A stretch of DNA of 33,206 nucleotides, taken from the NCBI GenBank assembly GCA_018003015.1, contig JAGNEZ010000063.1, positions 1-33,206 of the forward strand. The letters run 5' to 3'. Under the pieces are notes generated by a model. That model made no database searches. It saw only the letters and a program-made list of their open reading frames with translations, and was not told the origin of the DNA. Positions 14,868 through 23,415 of this stretch are shown one piece after another (position 1 is the first letter of the stretch; every line of letters begins with the position of its first letter). The position numbers were made by a program, and so were the translations under genes. The DNA is from Phycisphaerae bacterium. Its GTDB lineage: Bacteria > Planctomycetota > Phycisphaerae > UBA1845 > PWPN01.

Positions 14868-17534
14868 ATGCGCCCAAAGCACAGGCTTGTTGGATTTGTG
14901 GTCCTGGTTGCTGCCCTGGTTCCGAGTACGGCGGCAAGTGGCCAGGGTTCCGCCACGATCCTCTCCCGCAGAGTCCTGTGCAAGCAACCGGGCCGCTATA
15001 TTGGCTGGCCGAGTATTGCCGAGGCGCCCAACGGCGACCTGATCGTCGTGTTTTCGGGCGATCGCAGCGCACACGTCTCGCCAGACGGCAAGGTTCAGAT
15101 GGTGCGTAGCAGTGACCGCGGGGAGACATGGAGCGATCCGACCACCATCTACGACCTTCCGATCGACGATCGCGACTCGGGGATTCTCCGCACCGTGCGG
15201 GGTACCATGCTGGCCAGCTGGTTCACCGGTCCGCCCTACGGGACATCGCTTCAAGGTCATTACGTGGTTCGCTCCAGCGACAACGGGTACACCTGGGGTG
15301 TTCCTGTCCGTACGCCGGTGACAACGCCGCACGGGCCCATTCAGCTGCGCGATGGCCGACTGCTTTATCTCGGACTTGAGCCGCACTCCTCGCACACCGT
15401 TCCCATGGACTACAACGGTCCGCCCGCCGGTTCGCCCCACGCAGTCTCGATCGCTGAGTCGAATGACGACGGGCTTACCTGGCGGGTGATCGCGCATTTT
15501 CCTGTTCCTGCGGAGGCGCTCATGCTCTCGTATGATGAGCCTCAGGTGGTTGAGCTGCAGGGCGGACGACTCCTGGCCATGTTTCGGGACAACAACGCGC
15601 CGCAGCTGCTCATCCAATCGGAAAGCGATGACGGTGGTTGCACGTGGTCGACACCCCGCAGGACGGCGGTCCACGGTTATCCGCCGCATCTCCTTGAGCT
15701 CACGAACGGCTGGCTGCTCGTTTCCTATGCCAAGCGATGGGATCCGCTGGGAGAGTATGCCTGCCTCAGCCGGGATGGCGGACGGACTTGGGACGTTCAG
15801 CAGGAGATCCGGTTGTCCGGCGCCCTCAACGGCGATCTCGGCTATCCCGCATCGCTGCAGCTCGCGGATGGCTCGATCTGGACGGTCTATTATCAGGTGG
15901 ACCAGCCGGGCGAGAATCCCTGTCTGATGGGTACCCATTGGCGGATTGTTGCGGACGAATGCGTGCAGGCGGCAGAGGTGACCGATGGTTCGCTCGCGAG
16001 CACGACCGGGCTCGCGACCGCCGGTGGACCCGCGCTGTGCGGGTTGCCCAGCACGCTGGCCGACACCTGGTATGCTTACACCGCGACCTGTACTGGTACC
16101 GCCATCGTCGCGGCCTGTGGTGTCTCCGAGGGTGCCAGGATTGCGGTGTATGCCGGCACCTGTGACGCTGCCAGTGAGATAGTGTGCAGTGGGGGTTGTC
16201 CTGAGCGGGTCTGTGGGACCGGTCCGTGCGTGACCTTTCAGGCTACTGAGGGGCAGGTTTACCTCCTTCGTGTAGCAGCGGATGCTTTGCATGGCGCCAA
16301 CTTCAACCTGGAAATCGCCTGCGGGCCCCCGGTCAACGACACTTGCGCGAGGGCGATCCCCGTTCGTCGCGGGACCATCCGCGGAACAACGCTCGCCGCC
16401 TCCATCGACGACCCTAGTGGGGGATGTTCCGGTGCGGATGCGACTGGCGGAGTCTGGTATTCCTACACCGCGCTGCAGGATGGCCTCCTCCAACTGAGCA
16501 CCTGCGGTTCCGCGTTGGACACGGTCGTTTCCATCTACGATGGATGCCTCGGGACACGGCTGGCCTGCAACGATGACTGTGGCGGTGACCCGTGTGGCGG
16601 GTCGGCCTCGTGTCTTACCCTGAACGTACACAAGGGGCGAAGTTACCCGATCTGCCTCGCCGGCTCCCGGGGAGAGCGAGGCGGCTTCCAGTTGTCCTTG
16701 CGCGACGCGGTCATCGCGTTGCACGAGGGTTCGAACGATCCCTCCACGGAGGGCTGGCAACGAGACGATTTTACCGGCATCGGTGGGACCGTAGGCCCCG
16801 GGTTCGACCTTGAGGCCTACTGGCGGACCCAAGGCAATGCGGGCGGTGCTCAGCGCTACCTTTACAGCCTTGATCCGGCCGATGCCTCCGACCCCAGGGG
16901 CTGGACGTGCACCGCCCGCGTCAAGGTGAACACTGCCACCCAGGTATTCGATGCATCTTTTGGCGTGATCGATCGCAATGACTGGTGGAACCTGCATCTG
17001 GTGGCCGGAGGAACGTCGGGCGCCACCGGTGTATGGGTGGTGGACGGCAACGCGCATCCGAGCGAGAGGCTGAGCACCATCAACCCAAGCGCGGGTTACC
17101 ACACCTACCAAATCGTCTTCGACCCGCTAGCTCAGGGTGGCGCCGGCGGAGTCACGTACTACGCGGACGGCCGGATCATCGGGGTGCGATTCCGTGGCCA
17201 GCAGTATCAGGTGGGAGGAATGACTCGCCTGGATTTCGGCGACATCGATCGGGGCGACACCGCGTCGGATTCGCAGTGGTCGTTGGTACGGTTCGAAATC
17301 GGCAACGCGGCCCTGTGCCGGCGGCTGTTTGCGGACATGGATTCGGATGACGATGTGGATCTAGACGATTTCGGCGCGTTCCAGCGGTGTTACTCGGGTG
17401 CTGAAGCAGGCGTCCGGGAGAATTGCGTCTGTTTCGACCGAGATGGCAACGGGAGCATCGATGCTCAGGACTTCGCAGCCTTTGCGTCCTGTTTCAGTGG
17501 TCCGATGATCTCGTTCAAGCCGACATGTGATTGA
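14868..17534 (+). CDS. Secreted sialidase-like protein fused to PPC-like repeats, module D and dockerin
   Basis: An 888-residue secreted protein. Modules are: signal peptide (1-25), Asp-box propeller (30-360), two PPC-like repeats (363-486, 487-612), module D (616-814) and a dockerin-like pair of calcium loops (about 820-885). The propeller has five Asp boxes (SSDRGETW, SSDNGYTW, SNDDGLTW, SDDGGCTW, SRDGGRTW) and shares long identical stretches with the propeller at 4161-5876, such as SWFTGPPYGT and TPVTTPHGPIQL. It probably cleaves terminal sugars, possibly sialic acid, from glycans. The ATG at 14868 is chosen over in-frame ATG 14685 because GAGGTGAAGG precedes it and a signal peptide begins there. 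Reuse of module D and dockerin with its two upstream neighbours argues for a common assembly. Confidence 0.85.
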   Translation: MRPKHRLVGFVVLVAALVPSTAASGQGSATILSRRVLCKQPGRYIGWPSIAEAPNGDLIVVFSGDRSAHVSPDGKVQMVRSSDRGETWSDPTTIYDLPIDDRDSGILRTVRGTMLASWFTGPPYGTSLQGHYVVRSSDNGYTWGVPVRTPVTTPHGPIQLRDGRLLYLGLEPHSSHTVPMDYNGPPAGSPHAVSIAESNDDGLTWRVIAHFPVPAEALMLSYDEPQVVELQGGRLLAMFRDNNAPQLLIQSESDDGGCTWSTPRRTAVHGYPPHLLELTNGWLLVSYAKRWDPLGEYACLSRDGGRTWDVQQEIRLSGALNGDLGYPASLQLADGSIWTVYYQVDQPGENPCLMGTHWRIVADECVQAAEVTDGSLASTTGLATAGGPALCGLPSTLADTWYAYTATCTGTAIVAACGVSEGARIAVYAGTCDAASEIVCSGGCPERVCGTGPCVTFQATEGQVYLLRVAADALHGANFNLEIACGPPVNDTCARAIPVRRGTIRGTTLAASIDDPSGGCSGADATGGVWYSYTALQDGLLQLSTCGSALDTVVSIYDGCLGTRLACNDDCGGDPCGGSASCLTLNVHKGRSYPICLAGSRGERGGFQLSLRDAVIALHEGSNDPSTEGWQRDDFTGIGGTVGPGFDLEAYWRTQGNAGGAQRYLYSLDPADASDPRGWTCTARVKVNTATQVFDASFGVIDRNDWWNLHLVAGGTSGATGVWVVDGNAHPSERLSTINPSAGYHTYQIVFDPLAQGGAGGVTYYADGRIIGVRFRGQQYQVGGMTRLDFGDIDRGDTASDSQWSLVRFEIGNAALCRRLFADMDSDDDVDLDDFGAFQRCYSGAEAGVRENCVCFDRDGNGSIDAQDFAAFASCFSGPMISFKPTCD
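15954..16703 (+). repeat. PPC-like repeats 6 and 7
   Basis: Two beta modules between the propeller and module D, with DTWYAYTA and GVWYSYTA and the CNDDC signature in the second. Confidence 0.7.
16713..17309 (+). repeat. Module D, copy 4
   Basis: C-terminal copy in the sialidase-like protein, with NDPSTEGWQRDDFTGIGG, SFGVIDRNDWWNLHLV and SDSQWSLVRFEIG. It is followed directly by the dockerin. Confidence 0.75.
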
Positions 17535-17573
17535 GTTGGCCCCGGAACGGGCCTCACTTACAGGAGAAACAAG

Positions 17574-18932
17574 ATGAGTACAACTCGTGCACCGTCGGTG
17601 GCGTGCACATCTGGCAGTGGTCAACGGCTTTATCGACGCGCAAGGACTCTCATTCCGGGCGGCACCCAACTGCTCAGCAAACGGCCGGAGATGTTCGCGC
17701 CTGGCCAGTGGCCGGCGTACTATCGAGAGGCGAAGGGATGTGAGGTCATTGACCTGGACGGTCGGTCCTACGTGGACATGTCGATTATGGGTATCGGTGC
17801 CTGTCTGCTGGGCTATCAGGATCCCGACGTGACTTCCGCTGTAGTCCGTCGCGTTCAGAGCGGGTCCATGTGCACGCTGAACAATCCCGAGGAGGTCGAA
17901 CTCGCGCAGTTGTTGCTAGACATTCATCCTTGGGCCGAGAGTGTCCGTTACGCTCGTACGGGTGGAGAGGCCATGGCCGTTGCCGTGCGCATCGCGCGGG
18001 CCGCAACGAATCGGGATCTGGTGGCCTTCTGCGGATACCATGGCTGGCATGACTGGTATCTGGCCGCAAACCGCGCCGCGGGTGATGCATCGGCAGATGC
18101 CCTCGGTGGCCACCTGCTTCCTGGCTTGTCTCCTTGCGGTGTACCATCTCAGCTCGCGAACACGGCGATGCCTTTTGCGTACAACGACATCGATCAGCTT
18201 GCGGCGATCGTCGAGCAGCACGGTCGGCGTCTGGCCGCGGTGGTCATGGAGCCGACCCGCTCAGTCGAGCCCGCGCCGGGCTTTCTGGGCGGGGTGTGCG
18301 AGTTGTGCCAGAAGTGCGGCGCGGTTTTAGTGGTGGACGAAATCACCGCTGGCTGGCGCCTGGTGCTCGGTGGAGCTCATCTCAAGTATGGATGGCAGCC
18401 GGACATCGCGGTCTTTGCGAAAGCGCTTGGCAATGGTCACCCGATGGCCGCGGTCATCGGTCGCGCGGCGATCATGCAGGCAGCGCAGAGTTCGTTCATC
18501 TCCAGCACCTATTGGACTGAGGGCGTGGGTCCGGTGGCAGCTCTGGCCACGGTACGGAAGATGCAGCGTGTGGATGTACCCGCGCATATCGCCGCCATCG
18601 GACTGCGTTTCCGGAAGGGCATGCGTGAGATCGCCGATCGGCATGGTGTCGCACTGAGGCTCACGGGACATCCTGCGATCACGAGTCTGGTGTTTGAGCA
18701 TCCAAGCGCCTTGGCCCTTCAGACTCTGCTGACCGTTCGCATGCTGGATCGAGGGATCCTGGCTGGAGGCGGATTCTATGCCTCGCTGGCACACCGAGAG
18801 GAGCATGTGGAGGGCTACCTGGCTGCGGCGGATGAGATATTTGCTGAGCTCTCGGAGGCCACTCGCCTGGGGGATGCCGAGCGACGCATTGGCGGAGAGG
18901 TGCGGCACAGTGGATTCGCACGGTTGACCTGA
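17574..18932 (+). CDS. HemL-like class III PLP aminotransferase
   Basis: A 452-residue cytoplasmic PLP enzyme related to glutamate-1-semialdehyde aminomutase and class III aminotransferases. Visible landmarks are IPGGTQ near residue 27, HGWHDWYLA near 156, Asp255 in VVDEITAGW (contacts the pyridine nitrogen) and Lys283 in VFAKALGNG (Schiff base). Length matches the family. The gene sits 39 nt after the sialidase-like gene, with AGGAG as ribosome site, so it is in the same transcript. Heme synthesis is unlikely here; related HemL-like enzymes act on sugars or keto-sugars in nonulosonate and surface polysaccharide metabolism, so amination or deamination of the released sugar is plausible but inferred. 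Confidence 0.87.
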   Translation: MSTTRAPSVACTSGSGQRLYRRARTLIPGGTQLLSKRPEMFAPGQWPAYYREAKGCEVIDLDGRSYVDMSIMGIGACLLGYQDPDVTSAVVRRVQSGSMCTLNNPEEVELAQLLLDIHPWAESVRYARTGGEAMAVAVRIARAATNRDLVAFCGYHGWHDWYLAANRAAGDASADALGGHLLPGLSPCGVPSQLANTAMPFAYNDIDQLAAIVEQHGRRLAAVVMEPTRSVEPAPGFLGGVCELCQKCGAVLVVDEITAGWRLVLGGAHLKYGWQPDIAVFAKALGNGHPMAAVIGRAAIMQAAQSSFISSTYWTEGVGPVAALATVRKMQRVDVPAHIAAIGLRFRKGMREIADRHGVALRLTGHPAITSLVFEHPSALALQTLLTVRMLDRGILAGGGFYASLAHREEHVEGYLAAADEIFAELSEATRLGDAERRIGGEVRHSGFARLT

Positions 18933-19407
18933 ATAAACCTCTCAGCAGTTTTTAGGAGTTTTAGTATATTCATTTGGTCCCAATTGGGGGCAATGGAAGT
19001 TTGAACACTGGCAAGGCAATGAGCCGTGCCTTGGGCTCGCGGCTTCGACGGGCAGTGGCGCGGCAAAGGGGGTCCCGCTGAGGCCGGGGTGATGCTGGAA
19101 GCCGATTGGGGCTGGCGGAGTGGGTTGCCGGGCATCCCGGCCGCCGGCTGGAACTCGCCTGTTGGCAGGTTTCCTCGAGGACCGACTTGGATTGGCCGGA
19201 GGTTCACGCCCGGCCGGTCCAAGCCGTGGGATACGCATTGGAGTTTCGTTCGCTTTGTCTGCAGTACGAGACCGGCTTTTGCCGATTGCACTCAAGAACG
19301 CCCTTTCCTTGTGTTCAGGGCATGGGCATGGTGGTCATGTTACCACCCGGCCCAGGCAAACGCTCCGTGGGCGCTGTGTGCATGGTGAGGATCACGGAGG
19401 ATTTCGC
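18933..19407. other. Intergenic stretch with an AT-rich patch
   Basis: 475 bases with no convincing gene. The first part is AT-rich and carries TATATT at 18965-18970, a possible -10 without a clear -35, and the perfect palindrome CCCAATTGGG at 18979-18988. The frames that extend to the right across 19026-19388 lack recognisable protein and ribosome sites. It may hold the promoter of the DM13 gene. Confidence 0.4.
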
Positions 19408-19884
19408 ATGACGAGTGACAGCAACAGACTTCGCCTCGGGCTGCTCGCGGTTCTTGTCTGTGTAGGGGCTTGCTCTCAGGCTCTGCAACCAGCCCAGAGC
19501 CACTGTGGCTCCGACGACCCCCGCGTCGGCTACATCGCCGAGCTCAAGAATCGGTTCATTCACGGTGTATCAGGGACGGCCCGCATCGTTGACAACTGTA
19601 CCATCGTCATCGAGGACTTCACCTTCGACGGCCTTGGGGTACCGCCGGCCGTCGTAGGAATCAAGGACAACGACTTCGCACACCCCGTTGTGCTCCTAGA
19701 CAACATTTTCAGGTTAGGCGGCTACCACAACGAGACCTTGACGGTCCCGCTCCCGGAGGGTGTGACGCTGGATGATGTTCCGAGGATCAGCATCAGCTGC
19801 GTTGCGGGCACGAAACTGTTTGGCAACGGCAACTTTGGCGATGGTGTCTTTCACGCCCCGGGCACGCCGCAGCCCCGCCGGTGA
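19408..19884 (+). CDS. DM13-domain lipoprotein
   Basis: A 158-residue exported protein. A hydrophobic leader ends in VGAC, a loose lipobox. The mature part fits the DM13 domain in full: HGVSGTARIVDNCTIVIEDF, FDGLG, then ISCVAGTKLFGNGNFGDG, with conserved cysteines. DM13 domains occur in secreted and membrane proteins and have been proposed to take part in redox reactions, without firm function. GGAGG at 19396-19400 fixes the ATG at 19408 and excludes the longer in-frame form starting at 19120. It is separated from the aminotransferase by 475 nt and from the glycosidase by 319 nt, so it may be a single-gene transcript. Confidence 0.75.
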   Translation: MTSDSNRLRLGLLAVLVCVGACSQALQPAQSHCGSDDPRVGYIAELKNRFIHGVSGTARIVDNCTIVIEDFTFDGLGVPPAVVGIKDNDFAHPVVLLDNIFRLGGYHNETLTVPLPEGVTLDDVPRISISCVAGTKLFGNGNFGDGVFHAPGTPQPRR

Positions 19885-20203
19885 CGAACGAGGTCTATTC
19901 CCGGGGCTGCGCGGACAGGGCGGACTGGTGCTGTCGTACCACTCGCCCCCATACGCCAAGGCCTTTGAGAAGACCCTTGAAGTGGTCATCATGTCGTAAG
20001 CGGGCGGGCGGAATCAGCGCGCAACCCCAGTTTCTCGCTCGACCATTTCATCGAGGCATCGGCGCAACCGAGGCGGACTTGCGGTTGATGCTTCGCGGGC
20101 AATCGGATTACCGCGCGATATCCGGATGGAGGTCTTTCGTGATACACGATCCGGAGGCCTGGTGCACGGCGACAGGAGCCTGTTGGACAGGAGACCTGCA
20201 GTG
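19885..20203. other. Gap between DM13 and glycosidase genes
   Basis: 319 bases with no recognised gene. One frame ending at 19999 reads SYHSPPYAKAFEKTLEVV before a stop and looks more protein-like than its surroundings; it may be a gene remnant or chance. An AGGAGA ribosome site for the glycosidase gene lies near 20188. Confidence 0.3.
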
Positions 20204-21784
20204 ATGATACGTGCTTGTTGGTCGGTTTATGCGTTACTCGCTGCGACGGTGTGGGTACAGGCTGCGGCCTTTTCAGCGGTCACGGCCACGCCCGCGAGTG
20301 TCGATGACGTCGGAGTGTGGGTGATTGTCCCCAGCGGTGTTGGGGCGAACCCCGAGTGGCGATATACAACCGAAGTGCCGATCGAGGAATGGATCAAGCC
20401 TGATTTCGGCGATTCCGCGTGGAAGACCGGCTGTGGCGGTTTTGGCACGGCCTCGACACCGAATACGCATGTTCGCACCGAATGGAACACGAAGGAGATC
20501 TGGCTGCGCCGGGCGTTTGCCCTTGACCGTGGGCCAGAGGGTGAGCTCTTCCTCACGATCCACCATGACGAGGACACGGAAGTCTACCTCAATGGTATCT
20601 TGGCCGCGAGTAGCGGCGGGTACAATGTCGGGCACGAGCTTGTGCCGGTGGCTCCGGAGGCGGCCAACTCCCTCAGGCCGGGGCAAAACCTAATCGCGGT
20701 TCACTGCCGACAGACCAGCGGCGGCCAGTACATCGATATTGCTCTGGTTCATTCCACGTTGCCCCGGTGGTCGCGAGAGCGGGCCCGGGAGTGGTACCGC
20801 AGGCAGCCCTGGCCGTGCGGGTTCAATTACGTTCCGGCCAACGCGATCAGCTACACCGAGATGTTCATGGAGTACTGTCTCGACCCCGATCTGATCGACA
20901 AGGAACTGTCGTTGGCGGAGGACGTCGGTTTCAACTGCATGCGCGTGGTGTTGCCGTTCGTTGTCTGGGAGCACGATCCGTCGGCGTTCAGGAAACGACT
21001 GGACGCGCTCCTCGGCGTCAGCTGGCGACATGGCATTCGGCTGATGCCGGCGCTGTTTGATGATTGCAGTTTCGGACTGATCCGTGACCCGATCCATGGC
21101 AGGCAGCCGGATGTGGTTCTTGGGTGGTACGCGAACGGCTGGACACCGAGTCCCGGGCATACGTTAGGGCGCGACGTGGTCCAGTGGTCGCGGCTACGTC
21201 GTTACGTTCGAGACGTCATCGGTTCGTTTCGTGAAGATGAGCGTATTCTGGCCTGGGACCTGTACAACGAGCCGATCAACGGGACCAGCTTGTTGACTAC
21301 GGCGTTGGTCGATCGTGTCTTCGACTGGGCGCGGGAAATCAAGCCCGCGCAGCCGCTGACCGTCGGTCTGTGGTGCAACGATGCCGATCTCAATCGTCTG
21401 TGCTTGATGCGCAGCGACATTGTCACCTTTCACAACTACGGCTCTCCGGATGGACTGGAAGCGGAAATCAAGCGGCTTCTGGCTTTCGGCCGGCCGGTCA
21501 TTTGCACGGAGTGGCTCAACCGGCCTCTGAATTCGACGGTGGCCGGCTGCCTGCCGGTCTTTGAAAGAACCGGAGCCGGCTGCATGCACTGGGGGCTGGT
21601 GAACGGCAAGACGCAGACGCACCTCGGTTGGGGCTGGCGTCCAGGCAGGGGCGAGCCAGCCCAATGGCAACACGATCTCTACCGCAGTGACCACCGCCCA
21701 TATGACCCGAGCGAATTGGGGCTGTTCCGGGCAGCCATCAGGGCGAAGCGCGCGGCGGGGCGAGCAGTTCCCCCAGGCAAGTGA
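20204..21784 (+). CDS. Secreted clan-A glycoside hydrolase (GH5-like)
   Basis: A 526-residue exported glycosidase. The signal peptide covers about 1-24. Residues about 35-180 resemble a jelly-roll domain typical of GH2 and related proteins (WLRRAFAL, YLNGILA). Residues about 200-510 resemble the TIM barrel of clan GH-A: NEP at 355-357 supplies the acid/base Glu356 in AWDLYNEPIN, and Glu436 in VICTEWLNRP is the likely nucleophile. Such enzymes hydrolyse beta-linked polysaccharides or oligosaccharides; the exact GH family is not clear by eye. A GTG at 20201 is a possible start, 7 nt from GGAG; the ATG next to it was chosen. It is 319 nt after the DM13 gene and 405 nt before the UroD-like gene. 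Confidence 0.8.
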   Translation: MIRACWSVYALLAATVWVQAAAFSAVTATPASVDDVGVWVIVPSGVGANPEWRYTTEVPIEEWIKPDFGDSAWKTGCGGFGTASTPNTHVRTEWNTKEIWLRRAFALDRGPEGELFLTIHHDEDTEVYLNGILAASSGGYNVGHELVPVAPEAANSLRPGQNLIAVHCRQTSGGQYIDIALVHSTLPRWSRERAREWYRRQPWPCGFNYVPANAISYTEMFMEYCLDPDLIDKELSLAEDVGFNCMRVVLPFVVWEHDPSAFRKRLDALLGVSWRHGIRLMPALFDDCSFGLIRDPIHGRQPDVVLGWYANGWTPSPGHTLGRDVVQWSRLRRYVRDVIGSFREDERILAWDLYNEPINGTSLLTTALVDRVFDWAREIKPAQPLTVGLWCNDADLNRLCLMRSDIVTFHNYGSPDGLEAEIKRLLAFGRPVICTEWLNRPLNSTVAGCLPVFERTGAGCMHWGLVNGKTQTHLGWGWRPGRGEPAQWQHDLYRSDHRPYDPSELGLFRAAIRAKRAAGRAVPPGK

Positions 21785-22189
21785 TGAGCTCGGGTCTGAT
21801 CGCGGCCGTGGTTTTCCTGATGGCTGCACATCGGAGCAAGGAAAGTGACGATTGTCTCCTGGCTTGGCGGGCTCTGGCCCGGCGAGTCTCTGCCGGGTCG
21901 TTGCTCTCGCGTGTGGGCGCACTCCTGCCCGGGGTGCCGGCTGCATCGGCAACACTTCGTTTCCGTCCTTCGCGGCGGTTGGCTTTCGCTACCGGTGGGC
22001 GCTCGTTTTCGTCTCGCGTGCCCTCGCCGATGAGGTTTGCGACGAGACTGTGACGGCGTGCGCGCGCACACCGGATGGGGAGTTACTGATGTAGCTGAGG
22101 CGGTGGCGGTGGCTCTTCGGGTGGTGGAGCAGGATGGTTATACTGGTTGTCATCAGTCTGTGTATCCGCCTGCATTGAGAGGATATGGC
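21785..22189. other. Gap between glycosidase and UroD-like genes
   Basis: 405 bases with no gene recognised. Frames covering the region (such as one at 21781-22053) have Arg/Ser-rich composition without motif or ribosome site. GAGAGG at about 22177 is the ribosome site of the next gene. Confidence 0.45.
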
Positions 22190-23224
22190 ATGACCAAGCG
22201 AGAGGTCGTCCACGCTGTCCTGAGGCATGAGCGCCCGCCCTACGTGCCATGGTCCTTCCGGTTTACCAGGGAGGCCAAGGATACGCTCGCCCAGTACTTG
22301 GGTGTTCCGGATCCGCAGTGCATGCTGGACAATCATCTCGTCGAGTTGGGGAGTGACATCGGCTTCTTCACTGACTTGGGCATCGACCAGTTCCGCGACG
22401 TCTTCGGGGTTGTCTGGGACCGCAGCGTTGACAAAGACATCGGCATCGTCCGCGGCTGCGTGCTTCCCGAGCCGACCCTGCGGGACTATGATTTCCCCGA
22501 TCCCCTCGATCGACGCTTCTACGGGGACATACCGGACAAGCTGGCTCGTTATCCTGACTGCTTCCGCGTTTTCTGCCTGGGCTTTTCGCTCTTCGAACGG
22601 GCCTGGACTATGCGCGGCCTGGAAACGCTGCTTCTGGACTTCTACGACCATCCCGAGTTCGTGCGCGAGCTGCTCAACGCCATTGCGGACTACAACATTG
22701 CTCAGGTGAAGGAGGCGCTGGAGTACGATATCGACGCGGTCTACTTCGGCGACGACTGGGGCCAGCAGCACGGGTTGATCATGGGCTACCCGCTCTGGCG
22801 GGAGTATCTGTATCCCGTTCTGCAGCGTATGTACGACGCCGTGCGCGCCGCGGGCAAACGCGTCGTGATCCACTGTTGCGGAGACGTGGATGAGCTCTTC
22901 GATGATCTGGTCAAGCTCGGCGTTGACTGCTTCAATCCATTCCAGCCGGAGGTGATGGACGTCGAGTCCTTGCTGCCGAAGTATCGTCGTTGCCTATCGT
23001 TCTGGGGGGGGCTGTCCACCCAGCGGCTGTTGCCCTTCGCCACACCTGCGGAGGTCAGGCGCGCGACGCGCCGGCTGATCGAACTGGGGACGGATGGCGG
23101 CTACATCCTGTCTCCGGCGCACGCCGTGGAAGGGGATGTCCCTCTGGAAAACATGCTGGCCTTTATCGAGGTAGCGGGGCGACAGGCGGCATTCAAAGCC
23201 GTTTCGGGGCGCGGAATACGCTGA
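22190..23224 (+). CDS. Uroporphyrinogen decarboxylase-superfamily protein
   Basis: A 344-residue cytoplasmic TIM-barrel protein of the UroD superfamily. Motifs seen are YFGDDWG near residue 188 and HCCGD at 228-232, as in the UroD-like and MtaA-type corrinoid methyltransferase branch rather than in heme-type UroD. No other heme gene is present, so porphyrin decarboxylation is unlikely. UroD-like proteins are often found beside glycan-degradation genes in planctomycetes, where methyl transfer from a methylated sugar or aromatic is a possible role. GAGAGG precedes ATG 22190; a longer frame from 22037 has no support. A run of eight G at 23004-23011 codes for WGG. It ends facing the convergent oxidoreductase. 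Confidence 0.8.
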   Translation: MTKREVVHAVLRHERPPYVPWSFRFTREAKDTLAQYLGVPDPQCMLDNHLVELGSDIGFFTDLGIDQFRDVFGVVWDRSVDKDIGIVRGCVLPEPTLRDYDFPDPLDRRFYGDIPDKLARYPDCFRVFCLGFSLFERAWTMRGLETLLLDFYDHPEFVRELLNAIADYNIAQVKEALEYDIDAVYFGDDWGQQHGLIMGYPLWREYLYPVLQRMYDAVRAAGKRVVIHCCGDVDELFDDLVKLGVDCFNPFQPEVMDVESLLPKYRRCLSFWGGLSTQRLLPFATPAEVRRATRRLIELGTDGGYILSPAHAVEGDVPLENMLAFIEVAGRQAAFKAVSGRGIR

Positions 23225-23228
23225 GCCC

Positions 23229-23257
23229 GTGCTCTTCAGCCGGGGGCTTGAGGGCAC
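23229..23257. terminator. Stem-loop after the UroD-like gene
   Basis: GTGCTCTTCAGCC, loop GGG, GGCTTGAGGGCAC pairs at 10 of 13 positions and begins 4 nt after the UroD stop (23222-23224). There is no T tract, so it may be a weak terminator or an mRNA-end structure for the convergent pair. Confidence 0.4.
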
Positions 23258-23415
23258 ACTGACGCCGCCGGCGGGTGGGATCACCGGTTCACACGGCGTT
23301 TGGGTTGGTGGCTCCGCGGGGCGGGGAGCGCTGGCCGTGGTACGTGCGACCCGCTGCAAGCCTCTGTCGCAGCCGCACGTCTCGGGTGATTCTCCTGTCT
23401 GGTTGCCGGCATCGC

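Noticed and set aside
14553-17111. 852-codon frame on the minus strand, opposite the sialidase-like gene
   Set aside because: It is antisense to a gene with clear Asp boxes, PPC repeats, module D and dockerin; long antisense frames arise from GC-rich codon use, and its translation shows no domain.
18979-18988. Perfect palindrome CCCAATTGGG as an operator
   Set aside because: A ten-base palindrome is expected by chance at this scale, and no adjacent promoter pair or regulator supports it.
21781-22053. 90-codon plus-strand frame after the glycosidase
   Set aside because: Starts inside the glycosidase end, Arg/Ser/Ala-rich, no ribosome site and no recognisable domain.
22037-22189. N-terminal extension of the UroD-like protein
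   Set aside because: The extra 51 residues are not part of the family, and the ATG at 22190 has GAGAGG at proper distance.
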